A stretch of 62,211 nucleotides of DNA, taken from NCBI GenBank assembly GCA_034436335.1, contig DAOTVO010000023.1, forward strand, positions 1-62,211, read 5' to 3'. The notes under the pieces are model-generated. The model was not told the origin of the DNA. It saw only the letters and a list, made by a program, of their open reading frames with translations, and did not search any database. This stretch comes from UBA877 sp034436335 (GTDB taxonomy: Bacteria > Chloroflexota > Anaerolineae > Anaerolineales > Villigracilaceae). Shown piece after piece: positions 41,121 to 52,087 of the stretch. Position numbers and translations under genes: made by a program. Position 1 is the first letter of the stretch, and each line of letters opens with the position of its first letter.

Positions 41121-41435
41121 ATGTCTGAACAGTTTCCCACCCCTGCGCCTGCTCCTGTCCCCGCTCCTGCCGATGACAAGAAAGGCCTGGCCATCGCCTC
41201 GTTGGTTTTGGGCATCCTGGGTTTCTGCAGCGCGCTCATTCCCGTCTGCGGCGGGCTGTTTGGCCTGGTTGGCGTCATCCTGGGTTTCCTTGGCCTGAAA
41301 TCTTCGGGCAAGGGAATGGCTATTGCTGGCATTATTCTGGGCGGCCTTGGCATCCTGCTGGCAATCGTCTTTTTCATCATCGGCCTGGTATCCGGTCCCA
41401 TCTTCGAACAACTCCAGTACCAAGTCGGTTCCTAA
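41121..41435 (+). CDS. DUF4190 membrane protein
   Basis: A 104-aa protein with a Pro/Ala-rich N-terminus and two hydrophobic helices in the pattern GLAIASLVLGILGF and GLKSSGKGMAIAGIILGGLGI, the DUF4190 signature. Two cysteines (FCSALIPVCGG) lie in the first hairpin. GGAGG precedes the ATG. Function is unknown. Confidence 0.82.
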   Translation: MSEQFPTPAPAPVPAPADDKKGLAIASLVLGILGFCSALIPVCGGLFGLVGVILGFLGLKSSGKGMAIAGIILGGLGILLAIVFFIIGLVSGPIFEQLQYQVGS

Positions 41436-41454
41436 AGACGTTCGAGCCCCTTTG

Positions 41455-41484
41455 CCTCCCGCATCCAGCGGGAGGTTTTATTTT
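41455..41484 (+). terminator. Terminator after the DUF4190 gene
   Basis: CCTCCCGC and GCGGGAGG form an 8-bp stem, followed by TTTTATTTT. Confidence 0.8.
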
Positions 41485-41490
41485 CCCGCG

Positions 41491-41499
41491 TGCTATAAT
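41491..41499 (+). promoter_or_regulatory. Extended -10, probable leaderless promoter for cinA
   Basis: TGCTATAAT ends 7 nt before the cinA ATG. The extended -10 can work without a -35, and there is no Shine-Dalgarno. Confidence 0.5.
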
Positions 41500-41506
41500 C
41501 CCTGGC

Positions 41507-41998
41507 ATGGAAAATACGCTCGAAGATCGCATTGGACTTGTGCTGCGCGCTCGCGGTCTCAAACTTGCCACAGCGGAATCCTGTACCGGCGGGCTGATTG
41601 CCGACCGCATCACGAACATCCCCGGTTCATCCGATTATTTTGTGGGCGGGGTTATTGCTTATGCTTACGAGGCAAAAGTAGCGCTTTTGGGAGTCTCGTG
41701 GGAGACCCTGCAAAAATACGGCGCCGTCAGCCGCGAGACGGTGATCGCAATGGCACGCGGCGTGCGCGCCGCGCTGGGAGCAGACCTCGGCGTCAGCGTC
41801 AGCGGCATTGCCGGCCCCGGCGGCGGCTCGCCCGATAAACCGGTCGGCACCACCTGGATTGGTCTCTCGGCCACCGATGGCGACTGGGCGCGCCGTTTCT
41901 GCTGGGAGGGTAATCGGAGGCAAAACAAAGCCGCCTCTGCTGAGGCAGCGCTCCAGTTCGTGCTCGATTATCTCGAAGGGAAATTTGACAGCCAATGA
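41507..41998 (+). CDS. pncC: CinA C-terminal domain, nicotinamide-nucleotide amidohydrolase
   Basis: A 163-aa stand-alone CinA-C domain. Motifs are TAESCTGGLIADRIT, GSSDYFVGGVIAYAYEAK, AVSRETVIAMARG and SGIAGPGGGSPDKPVGTTWIGL. The enzyme deamidates nicotinamide mononucleotide in NAD recycling. The N-terminal CinA/MoeA-like domain is absent, as in E. coli PncC. It overlaps the next gene by 4 nt. Confidence 0.92.
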   Translation: MENTLEDRIGLVLRARGLKLATAESCTGGLIADRITNIPGSSDYFVGGVIAYAYEAKVALLGVSWETLQKYGAVSRETVIAMARGVRAALGADLGVSVSGIAGPGGGSPDKPVGTTWIGLSATDGDWARRFCWEGNRRQNKAASAEAALQFVLDYLEGKFDSQ

Positions 41999-42675
41999 AA
42001 ACTGTCGTGCTCATCTCTGCCGACTCCGAATGGCGCGCTGTCAGAGAACTCCTCTCCCCGGCCGAAGTCCAATCCACCCCGCTGGGCGAAACGTTCGACG
42101 TTGGACGTTTGACTTATTTTCACGGCGGCTGGGGCAAGGTCTCCGCGGCAGCAACCGCGCAATACGCCATTGACCATTTCCGCCCCGAACTGCTGGTCAA
42201 CCTGGGCACCTGTGGCGGGTTCGCCGGACAAATCGAGCGCGGCACGATTATTCTGGTCACGAAAACCATCATCTACGACATCCTCGAGCAAATGTCCGAC
42301 CCAGACGAGGCAATTGCGAAATATTCCACCGAACTCGACCTGTCCTGGCTTGCGGACGATAAACCGCAGAGCCACGATCGCTCGGCCATCGCACATGGCT
42401 TATTGGTTTCAGCCGACCGCGACATCGTACCGGGCGACATCCCCATGCTGGTAAAAAAGTATGGCGCGGTGGCAGCAGACTGGGAGTCTGGAGCGATCGC
42501 CTGGGTGGCGAAAAAGAACGGGGTACGCTGTCTCATCTTGCGCGGGGTCACGGACCTGGTCGGCCCCTCCGGCGGCGAGGCGTATGGGAATATCGAGTTG
42601 TTCCGCGAGAACACGAAATCGGTGATGAAATCCCTGCTCGAACAACTGCCGCGCTGGCTGGGTAAAATTTCCTGA
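41995..42675 (+). CDS. Nucleoside phosphorylase/MTA-SAH nucleosidase superfamily protein
   Basis: A 226-aa member of the PNP_UDP_1 superfamily: LISADSEWRAV, LVNLGTCGGFAGQIERGTIILV and AADWESGAIAWVAKKNGVRCLILRGVTD match the fold and its purine pocket. The acidic residues of the catalytic end (ADWESGA and the GVTDLVG segment) look present. The precise nucleoside is uncertain; MTA/SAH nucleosidase is the closest guess. It overlaps pncC by 4 nt and the MFS gene starts right after its stop. Confidence 0.8.
   Translation: MKTVVLISADSEWRAVRELLSPAEVQSTPLGETFDVGRLTYFHGGWGKVSAAATAQYAIDHFRPELLVNLGTCGGFAGQIERGTIILVTKTIIYDILEQMSDPDEAIAKYSTELDLSWLADDKPQSHDRSAIAHGLLVSADRDIVPGDIPMLVKKYGAVAADWESGAIAWVAKKNGVRCLILRGVTDLVGPSGGEAYGNIELFRENTKSVMKSLLEQLPRWLGKIS
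42663..42668 (+). promoter_or_regulatory. -10 hexamer before the MFS gene
   Basis: TAAAAT inside the end of the preceding gene lies 8 nt before the ATG at 42677. This may be an internal leaderless promoter; there is no Shine-Dalgarno for this ATG. Confidence 0.3.
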
Positions 42676-42676
42676 A

Positions 42677-43936
42677 ATGACCATCCAGAACGTTGCCGAG
42701 ATCCAAAAACGCAACTTCCGCAATGTGCAGATAGACGCCATCGGCGTCAGCATCTCCAACGTCGCCGCGCCGTTTCTGCCAGTGTTTCTCACGCGCCTCG
42801 GCGCAACCAGTTTCCAGATCGGGCTGCTGACCACCATGCCGGGCATCACCGGTTTGGCGCTCGCCATCGTGGTCGGACGCTTCCTGCAAACCCGCCGCAA
42901 CATCATCCCCTGGTTCAGCCTGTCGCGCCTGATGGTCATCGCCTGCTACGCCCTCACCGGCCTGCTGACCCTCTTCTTGCCGGAAAAATTCCTCGTCAAC
43001 GCCACGCTCGCCATCTGGGCCTTCGCCACCCTGCCGCAAGTGGCGCTGGCCGTGGCCTTCTCGGTCGTGATGAACGCTGTCGCCGGACCGGAGGGGCGCT
43101 ACGCTCTGCTCAGCCGCCGCTGGGCTATCTTCGGGCTGACGACCGTCGCGGGGACGTTTCTCGTCACCCGCGTCATTGACTTGGTGGCCTTCCCGGCCAA
43201 CTACGCCTTCATGTTCATGGGACTCTCGCTCGGCGGGCTGATCAGCTTCTACTTTTCCAACCGCATCCGTATTCCGGACCAGGCGCCTGCGCCCCTTTCG
43301 AAGAGCAGTTCCCCGGCTGAGACGGCGCGCAACTACCTGCGCCTGCTGCGCGCTCATCCGGCTTTCACATCGTTTGTATCGAAACGTTTCGTCTACCTCT
43401 CGGCGATTGCGCTCAGCGCGCCGCTCTTCCCGCTCTACTTCGTGCGCGTGGTTGACGCCTCCGACAAGAACATCGGCGCCATCAACATGACCATCAGCCT
43501 GGTGATGCTGGTCGGCTATTTCATCTGGACGCGCGCCTCGCGCCGCTTCGGCAGCCGGAGCGTCCTGCTGGCAACCACCTTTGGCGTAATGCTCTACCCA
43601 GCGCTGACCGCCTTTACCCAGCGCGTCGAGTGGATCTTCCTCTACGCCGCCATCTACGGCCTGTTCCAGTCCGGGCTGGACCTGGTCTTCTTCGACGAAT
43701 TGATGAAGACCGTGCCGGCGGAGTACAGCGCCACATTCGTTTCGCTGGCGCAATCCCTGCAATATCTCTCGGCCATCCTCGCCCCGCTGCTCGGCACCTG
43801 GCTGGCGGAGGCCATCGGCCTCGGCGGCGGGCTGCTGGTCAGCGCCGGGCTGCGGCTGCTGGGATTTCTGCTGTTCCTGATCCCAGAGAAAGTTAGGATG
43901 CGGAATAACGCGGAGGAACGCAGAGGAAAGAAATAG
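42677..43936 (+). CDS. MFS transporter
   Basis: A 419-aa protein with about twelve hydrophobic helices of the major facilitator superfamily. Helix-rich segments such as VSISNVAAPFLPVFLTRLGATSF open it, and LGGGLLVSAGLRLLGFLLFL closes it. The substrate is not evident. The last residues (MRNNAEERRGKK) are encoded by a stretch resembling a dispersed repeat (AACGCGGAGGAACGCAGAGG), which may have replaced the original end. It starts 1 nt after the preceding stop. Confidence 0.87.
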   Translation: MTIQNVAEIQKRNFRNVQIDAIGVSISNVAAPFLPVFLTRLGATSFQIGLLTTMPGITGLALAIVVGRFLQTRRNIIPWFSLSRLMVIACYALTGLLTLFLPEKFLVNATLAIWAFATLPQVALAVAFSVVMNAVAGPEGRYALLSRRWAIFGLTTVAGTFLVTRVIDLVAFPANYAFMFMGLSLGGLISFYFSNRIRIPDQAPAPLSKSSSPAETARNYLRLLRAHPAFTSFVSKRFVYLSAIALSAPLFPLYFVRVVDASDKNIGAINMTISLVMLVGYFIWTRASRRFGSRSVLLATTFGVMLYPALTAFTQRVEWIFLYAAIYGLFQSGLDLVFFDELMKTVPAEYSATFVSLAQSLQYLSAILAPLLGTWLAEAIGLGGGLLVSAGLRLLGFLLFLIPEKVRMRNNAEERRGKK

Positions 43937-43991
43937 TTTTCGCGCTCGTCCGCCCCCCTTCTGTTAGCGTAAAATTGACTGTGGAGGAACA

Positions 43992-44549
43992 ATGGACACA
44001 CTCGAAGCCATCTTTACCCGTCAATCCATCGGCGACTTGAAGCCCGATCCCGTGCCGCGCGAGTTGATCGAGAAATTGCTCTCCGCGGCGGTGCAGGCCC
44101 CCAATCACTACAAAGTCCGTCCCTGGCGCTTCGTGGTGCTGACCGGCGCGGGCCGGGCGCGGATGGGCGAGGCGCTGGCAGAGTCTTTTGCCGAGCGCTT
44201 TCCCAACGCTCCGGCCTCGGCTCTGGAGAAGGAACGCTCCAAGCCCCTGCGCGCTCCGGTCGTCATCGCCGTCGGCGTGGACAAGCCCTCCGAGCCCAAG
44301 GTGCTGGAGATCGAGAATATCTGCGCCACAGCCGCGGCGGTGCAGAACCTCTTGCTGGCCGCGCACGCGCTGGGTCTGGCCGCCAAGTGGCGGACAGGCG
44401 AGGAGGCACGCAATCCGCGCCTGAAGGAATTCCTCGGTTTTGCGCCCGACCAGCATTTGATTGCGCTGGTTTATCTCGGTTATCCGGCGGCAGAGGCGCA
44501 GGAGGTTGCCCGACCGGGATTCGAGGATAGGACTGCGTGGATAGAGTAG
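43992..44549 (+). CDS. Nitroreductase family protein
   Basis: A 185-aa FMN-dependent nitroreductase-like protein. Family features are the start AIFTRQSIGDLKPDPVP, AAVQAPNHYKVRPWRFVVL, ENICATAAAVQNLLLAAHALGLAAKWRTG and FLGFAPDQHLIALVYLGYP. FMN contacts (Arg in TRQS, Asn-His in APNH) are present. It uses NAD(P)H; the substrate is unknown. GGAGG precedes the ATG, and TAAAAT lies 16 nt before that as a possible -10. Confidence 0.88.
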   Translation: MDTLEAIFTRQSIGDLKPDPVPRELIEKLLSAAVQAPNHYKVRPWRFVVLTGAGRARMGEALAESFAERFPNAPASALEKERSKPLRAPVVIAVGVDKPSEPKVLEIENICATAAAVQNLLLAAHALGLAAKWRTGEEARNPRLKEFLGFAPDQHLIALVYLGYPAAEAQEVARPGFEDRTAWIE

Positions 44550-44583
44550 CCTTATAGGAGCAATTTGCCAAACGGCTTCTAAA

Positions 44584-44616
44584 AAAAACGAGGCGGTGGA
44601 TGCTCGCCTCGTTTTT
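44584..44616. terminator. Bidirectional terminator
   Basis: AAAAACGAGGCG and CGCCTCGTTTTT form a 12-bp stem with A and T runs on each side. It lies between the nitroreductase gene and convergent metG. Confidence 0.88.
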
Positions 44617-44632
44617 GGTTACTTCTCTGGCG

Positions 44633-46426
44633 TTACTTTCCTAGTCTTGCCCGTTCTTCTTCAACCACCTTCTCGTCCAATTTCTTGAAGAGCGGCGCAG
44701 GCGGGTTGAGTTTTGCGCCGGGCTTGAGTTCGCTCGGCTTCCAGTAAGTCGAACTGGCAGTCCGACCTACTCGATAGCGCAGGACAGTATGCTCCCCCAG
44801 GGCGTCGGTCACCGTCTCGGTGTATTGCTCGCCGAAGAGCGGGGTTTCGTAGCCGAAGAAACCGTTCAGTTTTTCGCTGGTAAAAGGCAAGAAGGGCGCG
44901 AAAATCACCTTGAGCGAGTCAATCGCCCGCAGGGCGGTGTAAATCGTTAGCGCGGCGGAGTCTTTGTCGGTTTTGACTGCCTGCCAGGGGGCTTGCTGCT
45001 CGAGGTACTGGTTGACCGTCGTTGCCAGGCGGAAGGCTTCCTGCAAGGCGGCGCGCAGTCTCACCGCCTCCAGCAACGCGCCGACCGACTGGAACCCGGC
45101 CTCGATAGCGGCCAGCAGGTCCAGGTCCGCGCCGCGCAGCGCCGCGAGGTCAACCGACGGGACGTGACCATCCCAGTGTTTGTAGGCGAACGAAAGGACG
45201 CGGTTCGCCAGGTTGCCCCAGGTCGCGACCAGTTCGCCGTTGTTCTTGGAGACAAACTCGGCCCAATCCCAGTCCGAGTCGTGCAATTCGGGCATATTGA
45301 CGGTCAGGTAGTAGCGCAGGGCGTCAGGATCGTAGCGGGAGAGGGCGTCGCGGCCCCAGACGGCCCAGTTGCGCGAGCCAGAGATTTTCTGCCCTTCCAG
45401 GTTCATAAACTGGTTGGCGGGGACATCGTAGGGCAGGGTCAGGCGGCCTTTCTCACCGGAGAAAATCTGAAGGAACTCCTCGCCTGCCCCCATCAACTGC
45501 GCCGGCCAGAGCGAAGTGTGGAAAAAGATGTTATCTTTGCCGATGAAGTAGAAGGCGCGGGCGGAAGGATTGACCCACCAGTCTTTCCACGCTTCGGGAG
45601 TCCCGTTGAGTTTGGCCCACTCGACCGCCGCCGAGAGGTAACCGATAACCGCCTCGAACCAGACGTAGAGACACTTGCCGCCCCAGCCCGCCACCGGCAC
45701 GGGGATGCCCCAGTCGAGGTCGCGGGTAATGGGGCGCGGCTTCAGCCCCTCGGCCTCGATTTTACGCAGCGACTCGCCCAGCACGGTCTCGCGCATGTAG
45801 GAGGCGCGGGCACGCAGGAATTCCTTGACGTCCGGCTCCAGTTTAGAAAGGTCGAGGTAGAAGTGTTCGGTTTCGCGCAGTTCGAGCGCGCCGTCGCCCG
45901 TCTTGGCGCGCGGGTTGAGCAGTTTCTCCGGTTCGAGGACGTTGCCGCAGGCGTCGCACTGGTCGGAGCGCGCCCCCTCCGCGCCGCAGATGTAGCAGGT
46001 ACCTTCCACATAGCGGTCGGGCAGGAAGCGTTTCGCCGCCGGCGAATACCACTGCAACGACTTCTGTGTGTACAGAAAGCCGTTTTTCAACAGCGCCAGG
46101 AAAATAGCCTGTGCCACCTTGAAGTGATTCTCGGTGTGGGTGGTGGTGAACAGGTCATACTGGATGCCCAATTGCTGAAACAGATCGAGGAAGCCGTTGT
46201 GGTATTCCTTGTACACGACCTCGACCGGCTTGCCGAGGGCATCCGCCTTGAGGGTGACCGGCGTACCGTGCGAATCGGTGCCGGAGACCATGAGGACGTT
46301 GTTTCCTCTCAGGCGGTGGTAGCGGGCAACGATATCCCCAGGCAAGTGCGAGCCAGTGATATTCCCGACGTGGATTTCAGCATTGGCATACGGCCAGGCA
46401 ATGGCGATGAGAACATTTTCGGGCAT
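44633..46426 (-). CDS. metG: Methionyl-tRNA synthetase
   Basis: A 597-aa class I synthetase. The HIGH motif appears as HVGN (19-22). The zinc-knuckle region has CYICGAEGARSDQCDACG, placing it in the Zn-containing group. The KMSKS motif is represented by QKISGSRN, a known variant in this subfamily. The anticodon-binding helical domain includes NANRVLSF-like NLANRVLSFAYKH and PFTSEKLNGFFGY. There is no C-terminal tRNA-binding OB domain, so a separate YtpR/Arc1-like factor would be needed if any. The ATG follows CAGGAG, directly after a 14-bp hairpin. Confidence 0.94.
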   Translation of the reverse strand: MPENVLIAIAWPYANAEIHVGNITGSHLPGDIVARYHRLRGNNVLMVSGTDSHGTPVTLKADALGKPVEVVYKEYHNGFLDLFQQLGIQYDLFTTTHTENHFKVAQAIFLALLKNGFLYTQKSLQWYSPAAKRFLPDRYVEGTCYICGAEGARSDQCDACGNVLEPEKLLNPRAKTGDGALELRETEHFYLDLSKLEPDVKEFLRARASYMRETVLGESLRKIEAEGLKPRPITRDLDWGIPVPVAGWGGKCLYVWFEAVIGYLSAAVEWAKLNGTPEAWKDWWVNPSARAFYFIGKDNIFFHTSLWPAQLMGAGEEFLQIFSGEKGRLTLPYDVPANQFMNLEGQKISGSRNWAVWGRDALSRYDPDALRYYLTVNMPELHDSDWDWAEFVSKNNGELVATWGNLANRVLSFAYKHWDGHVPSVDLAALRGADLDLLAAIEAGFQSVGALLEAVRLRAALQEAFRLATTVNQYLEQQAPWQAVKTDKDSAALTIYTALRAIDSLKVIFAPFLPFTSEKLNGFFGYETPLFGEQYTETVTDALGEHTVLRYRVGRTASSTYWKPSELKPGAKLNPPAPLFKKLDEKVVEEERARLGK

Positions 46427-46440
46427 GCTTATCTCCTGTG

Positions 46441-46496
46441 AAAGAGAGTAGAGAGCAAAGCGCAGTGGTCACACTGTTCTCTTCTCTACTCTCTTT
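46441..46496 (-). repeat. 14-bp perfect inverted repeat in the metG leader
   Basis: On the mRNA strand AAAGAGAGTAGAGA pairs with TCTCTACTCTCTTT, and an inner CAGTG/CACTG pair extends the fold. The 3' arm ends 4 nt before the metG Shine-Dalgarno, so the hairpin may affect translation start or mRNA stability. Confidence 0.6.
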
Positions 46497-46520
46497 TCTC
46501 TTTGATCCTTTTCTCTTTGC

Positions 46521-46548
46521 AAACAAAACTGCCGGCTCTCGCCAGCAG
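46521..46548 (-). terminator. Minus-strand terminator or attenuator upstream of metG
   Basis: Read on the minus strand, CTGCTGGC-GAGA-GCCGGCAG forms an 8-bp stem (one G-U) with a GNRA loop, then TTTTGTTTG. On the plus strand the G-U becomes a C-A mismatch, so it is directional. It either ends the upstream gene's mRNA or attenuates metG. Confidence 0.65.
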
Positions 46549-46643
46549 TGGTTTCAGTCGGCATGAACCGTCCCGCAGTTCATCTGGCGCTAAACTGCGT
46601 GTGGATGCGGGACATCATCATGATGCGGGGCTTCATGGCGCAA

Positions 46644-46672
46644 AGTTTACTATGTTGATGGAATTGTGACAA
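46644..46672 (-). promoter_or_regulatory. metG: Promoter candidate for metG
   Basis: On the minus strand TTGTCA and TAAACT are 17 bp apart. If used, the leader would be about 210 nt and include the terminator-like hairpin and the 14-bp repeat. Confidence 0.45.
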
Positions 46673-46693
46673 GCCTTTTAGCGGCCAAAAACA

Positions 46694-47080
46694 TCAGTTT
46701 TCCATCAAGTATTCGACGCGTTGCGAGACGACCTTCAAGACGCGCTTCACGTTGTTGATTTCCGAGTAACTCCACTCGCGCGGGTCAGACCAGTACTCAC
46801 CTGAAAGACGGCAAATCTCGGCTAAATCTTTGTCGAACTCCATCAGTTCGACCGAGGCTTTTGTCCACAGCGCAGAGAGATGCATTTCGACTTCGGGCTT
46901 GCTCTCACGTTTCGTTTTCATCCCTGCCAGGTAGGCGCGGGTCTCGTTGGCAGCGGTCATCACCGAAAGAAGGGCCGTCTTGAGGCGCTCTTTTTTAGAG
47001 AGTTTGGATTTGTCCAGCGCATCGAGAAAATCGCGCAGGCTTTCGGCGATTTGTAAGAGGAGGGGAATGTCAACCGGCAT
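46694..47080 (-). CDS. Hypothetical helical protein
   Basis: A 128-aa soluble protein predicted to be mostly helical, with patterns such as LLQIAESLRDFLDALDKSKLSKKERL and ASVELMEFDKDLAEICRLSG. No cysteine motif, signal peptide or known family is recognised. It could be a small four-helix bundle. It lies between the fatty-acid hydroxylase gene and metG, with 43 nt to the former. Confidence 0.55.
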   Translation of the reverse strand: MPVDIPLLLQIAESLRDFLDALDKSKLSKKERLKTALLSVMTAANETRAYLAGMKTKRESKPEVEMHLSALWTKASVELMEFDKDLAEICRLSGEYWSDPREWSYSEINNVKRVLKVVSQRVEYLMEN

Positions 47081-47123
47081 GAAGAACTCCCATCAAGAAC
47101 GTTCGCGGCGACAGAGGAGATAC

Positions 47124-47753
47124 TCACTCACCCATCGTACCGAAGACCCAATCCCAGAGCGGCGAACTGACGCCGAAGCGCGAGTTCGGATCCTTGTAAT
47201 GATGCGCCATGTGGTAGCGCTTGAGGTACTTGGCAAAACCGCTGCGCATGGGGAAATGATGCGTGGCATAGTGCGTCAGGTCGTAGATCAGGTAACCGAG
47301 CATGAATCCCGCCGTGAGCGGGTTGACCCATTGCGGCGCCTTGAGTAGAACAGCAAACACAAGATGAAACAGTCCATAGAAAATCAAGGCCAGCGGGATG
47401 CTGACCGGCAAGGGCATCACCAGGCGGGTTTTGTCCTGCGGCTGAGCATGATGCACACCGTGAAAGAGAAAGAAGATGCGCTTCGCCCGCTCGCTTTTCG
47501 CCTCGTAGTGGAACAAGAAGCGGTGCAGGGTGTACTCGCCCAGCGTCCACAGGAACAAGCCGAGGAAAAACGCCCCCAGCAGAACGCCCACCGTCGCCGT
47601 CTGCACCGACAGATACAGCAAAAGAACGGTTATCGGCCCCCAAATGACCACAATCGTCACCGGGCTGATATGGGTAAAAAATTCCAAGAAATCCGACTCA
47701 AACAACCGGATGGATACCGGGTCTTTGCTCTTGTCAATCGGCAAATGTTCCAT
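47124..47753 (-). CDS. Fatty-acid hydroxylase/sterol desaturase family membrane enzyme
   Basis: A 209-aa membrane protein with the diiron histidine clusters of the FA-hydroxylase superfamily: HRFLFH, HGVHHAQP, HYATHH and HMAHHYK. Four hydrophobic segments surround them. It probably hydroxylates or desaturates a lipid acyl chain and needs oxygen, which contrasts with the anaerobic redox genes. It overlaps the upstream hydrolase gene by 20 nt. Confidence 0.88.
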   Translation of the reverse strand: MEHLPIDKSKDPVSIRLFESDFLEFFTHISPVTIVVIWGPITVLLLYLSVQTATVGVLLGAFFLGLFLWTLGEYTLHRFLFHYEAKSERAKRIFFLFHGVHHAQPQDKTRLVMPLPVSIPLALIFYGLFHLVFAVLLKAPQWVNPLTAGFMLGYLIYDLTHYATHHFPMRSGFAKYLKRYHMAHHYKDPNSRFGVSSPLWDWVFGTMGE

Positions 47754-48606
47754 ACGCTCCTCCTTGTGATGTAGATGCGCCCGATTCTACCAGCATTTGA
47801 TCGGCAAACGTGACGATCGCCTGCCGCACCTGGGGAAAGGCCGGCGACTCGGCAAACACCAGTTCGTGCGCGGCGCGGACCTCGATCCGGCGCACCGGAC
47901 CCCCAATCCGCCGCGCCAGCCGACGCGTATCCGCCGGATGGACGGTGACGTCCTCCGTCCCCTGCAAGATGAGCGTCGGGCAGGTCACCTGGGGGGCAGC
48001 GCGCCAGCCCGCCGCCCCGACCTGACGCAACTCGTCGAACATGCCCACCGGCACTTCGAAGTCGCGGATGGCAGCCAGCGTCTGCGGGTCGCTGAAATCC
48101 ACTTCGGGCAAAACGTCGCGCACGTTTTCCAAAAGGCGCGGATCGTCCATCTCCGTCTTCATCATGCGAAAGGGTTTAACGCGCGGGAAGAGATGTTTCA
48201 AGAGCGGAAGGAGCGCCCACAGGGGGCCGCGCGTCCGCCAGTAGGGGGCCAGGAGCGCCAAGCCGTCCACCGGAGAGCGGGCGGCAGCCGTCAGCGCCAC
48301 CGCGCCGCCCATCGAGTGGCCGACCAGGAGCAGGGGCGCGTGATCCCGCCGCAGGGTGGTCAGAGCCTCGAACACGGCCTCCCGCCACTCGCTCCAGCGC
48401 CGCCGCGGCAGGCTCTCGATCTGCGCGCCGAAGCCGGGTAGCAGAATCCCGCGGCAGGTCCAGCCGCGTTCGTGGAGCGCCTCCGCCAGCGGACGCATCT
48501 CGTAGGGCGTGCCGGGGTAACCGTGCACCAAGAGCGCGGCCGGGCCTCCGCCGTCCAAGAGAAAATCGCGGTGTTCGGGGCCGGTGAAAGGGGTGAAGGG
48601 CAGCAT
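47734..48606 (-). CDS. Alpha/beta hydrolase (carboxylesterase/monoacylglycerol-lipase type)
   Basis: A 290-aa hydrolase. The oxyanion segment is LLVHGYPGTPYEMRPLA, the nucleophile elbow VGHSMGGAV, the acidic residue probably in LQGTEDVTVHP and the His in RAAHELVF. It resembles thermostable carboxylesterases. Its stop lies 20 nt inside the fatty-acid hydroxylase gene, so the two are likely cotranscribed and may both act on lipids. Confidence 0.87.
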   Translation of the reverse strand: MLPFTPFTGPEHRDFLLDGGGPAALLVHGYPGTPYEMRPLAEALHERGWTCRGILLPGFGAQIESLPRRRWSEWREAVFEALTTLRRDHAPLLLVGHSMGGAVALTAAARSPVDGLALLAPYWRTRGPLWALLPLLKHLFPRVKPFRMMKTEMDDPRLLENVRDVLPEVDFSDPQTLAAIRDFEVPVGMFDELRQVGAAGWRAAPQVTCPTLILQGTEDVTVHPADTRRLARRIGGPVRRIEVRAAHELVFAESPAFPQVRQAIVTFADQMLVESGASTSQGGAYGTFAD

Positions 48607-48613
48607 AAAAGAA

Positions 48614-48642
48614 GTAGCGCAAGTCCTAAAGACTTGCGCTAC
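48614..48642. repeat. 12-bp perfect palindrome after ppdK
   Basis: GTAGCGCAAGTC and GACTTGCGCTAC pair perfectly around CTAAA. It sits 7 nt past the ppdK stop and next to the start of the following gene. It may serve as a terminator, but on the minus strand only TTCTTTTA follows. It resembles dispersed REP-like palindromes. Confidence 0.55.
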
Positions 48643-48648
48643 ACAATC

Positions 48649-51411
<2,763 letters not shown>

Positions 51412-51583
51412 GTTTTGTCTCCTAAAAAAAGAGTTTGATTACATCGGGAATAGCCGCCAAAAAATACCAAGCCGATAGTTTACCACAATCAGAGAAGTTT
51501 TGACCCTCAATCTGTTAACTACTTGATAAGTCAAGGCGAGAAAACATAGAGGATAATTATTGAGGTAAAGTGGAGAAATCAAT

Positions 51584-51994
51584 ATGAGTATTCGTGTTCT
51601 TGCTGTAGACGACGACCAGGCCATGACCGAATTGCTCAACTTATTGTTGAGGTCTTATGGCTTTGAGGTAACGACCGAAAATTCCGGCGAAGCGGCGGTT
51701 GAATTGATTCGCGCCAACCCCCCGGACGTGGTTCTGCTGGACTTGATGATGCCCGGCATGAACGGCTGGGAAGTATGCGCGGCGGTGCGGAAGTTTAGCA
51801 AAGTGCCGATTCTCATCCTCTCCGCCCTCGACAAGCCTGCCGATGTTGCCAGCGCCCTGGACGCCGGCGCGGATGACTACCTCGTCAAGCCGGTCTCCAG
51901 CAGTGTCCTGGTGGCGCACATCAACAACCTGACGCGGCGGATAAGTATGAACGGTCAAAGCAGTAAACTTGCTGCTGCCTCTGCTCCGGCATAA
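51584..51994 (+). CDS. Single-domain response regulator
   Basis: A 136-aa receiver-only protein. The acidic pocket is VDDDQAM (Asp9-11), the phospho-acceptor is Asp53 in LLDLMMPGMNGWE and the conserved Lys is Lys102 in DDYLVKPVS. A short Ser/Ala tail follows the domain, with no output domain. No kinase gene is adjacent. It may act by protein-protein contact. GGAG precedes the ATG. Confidence 0.9.
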   Translation: MSIRVLAVDDDQAMTELLNLLLRSYGFEVTTENSGEAAVELIRANPPDVVLLDLMMPGMNGWEVCAAVRKFSKVPILILSALDKPADVASALDAGADDYLVKPVSSSVLVAHINNLTRRISMNGQSSKLAAASAPA

Positions 51995-52087
51995 AAAGAG
52001 ACTTTTTGCAACTTTACGCGCGGGCGCAGGCTCGCGCTTTTATTTTTGATGAGGTAAAATTGCTCTGTTGCAAACACACAGGGCGTC

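Noticed and set aside
44993..46441. A 482-aa frame opposite metG
   Set aside because: It is the shadow of metG, with no motif and no ribosome-binding site.
46427..46693. T-box or SAM riboswitch before metG
   Set aside because: Neither the T-box core nor SAM aptamer features could be matched by eye, so only an unassigned structured leader is claimed.
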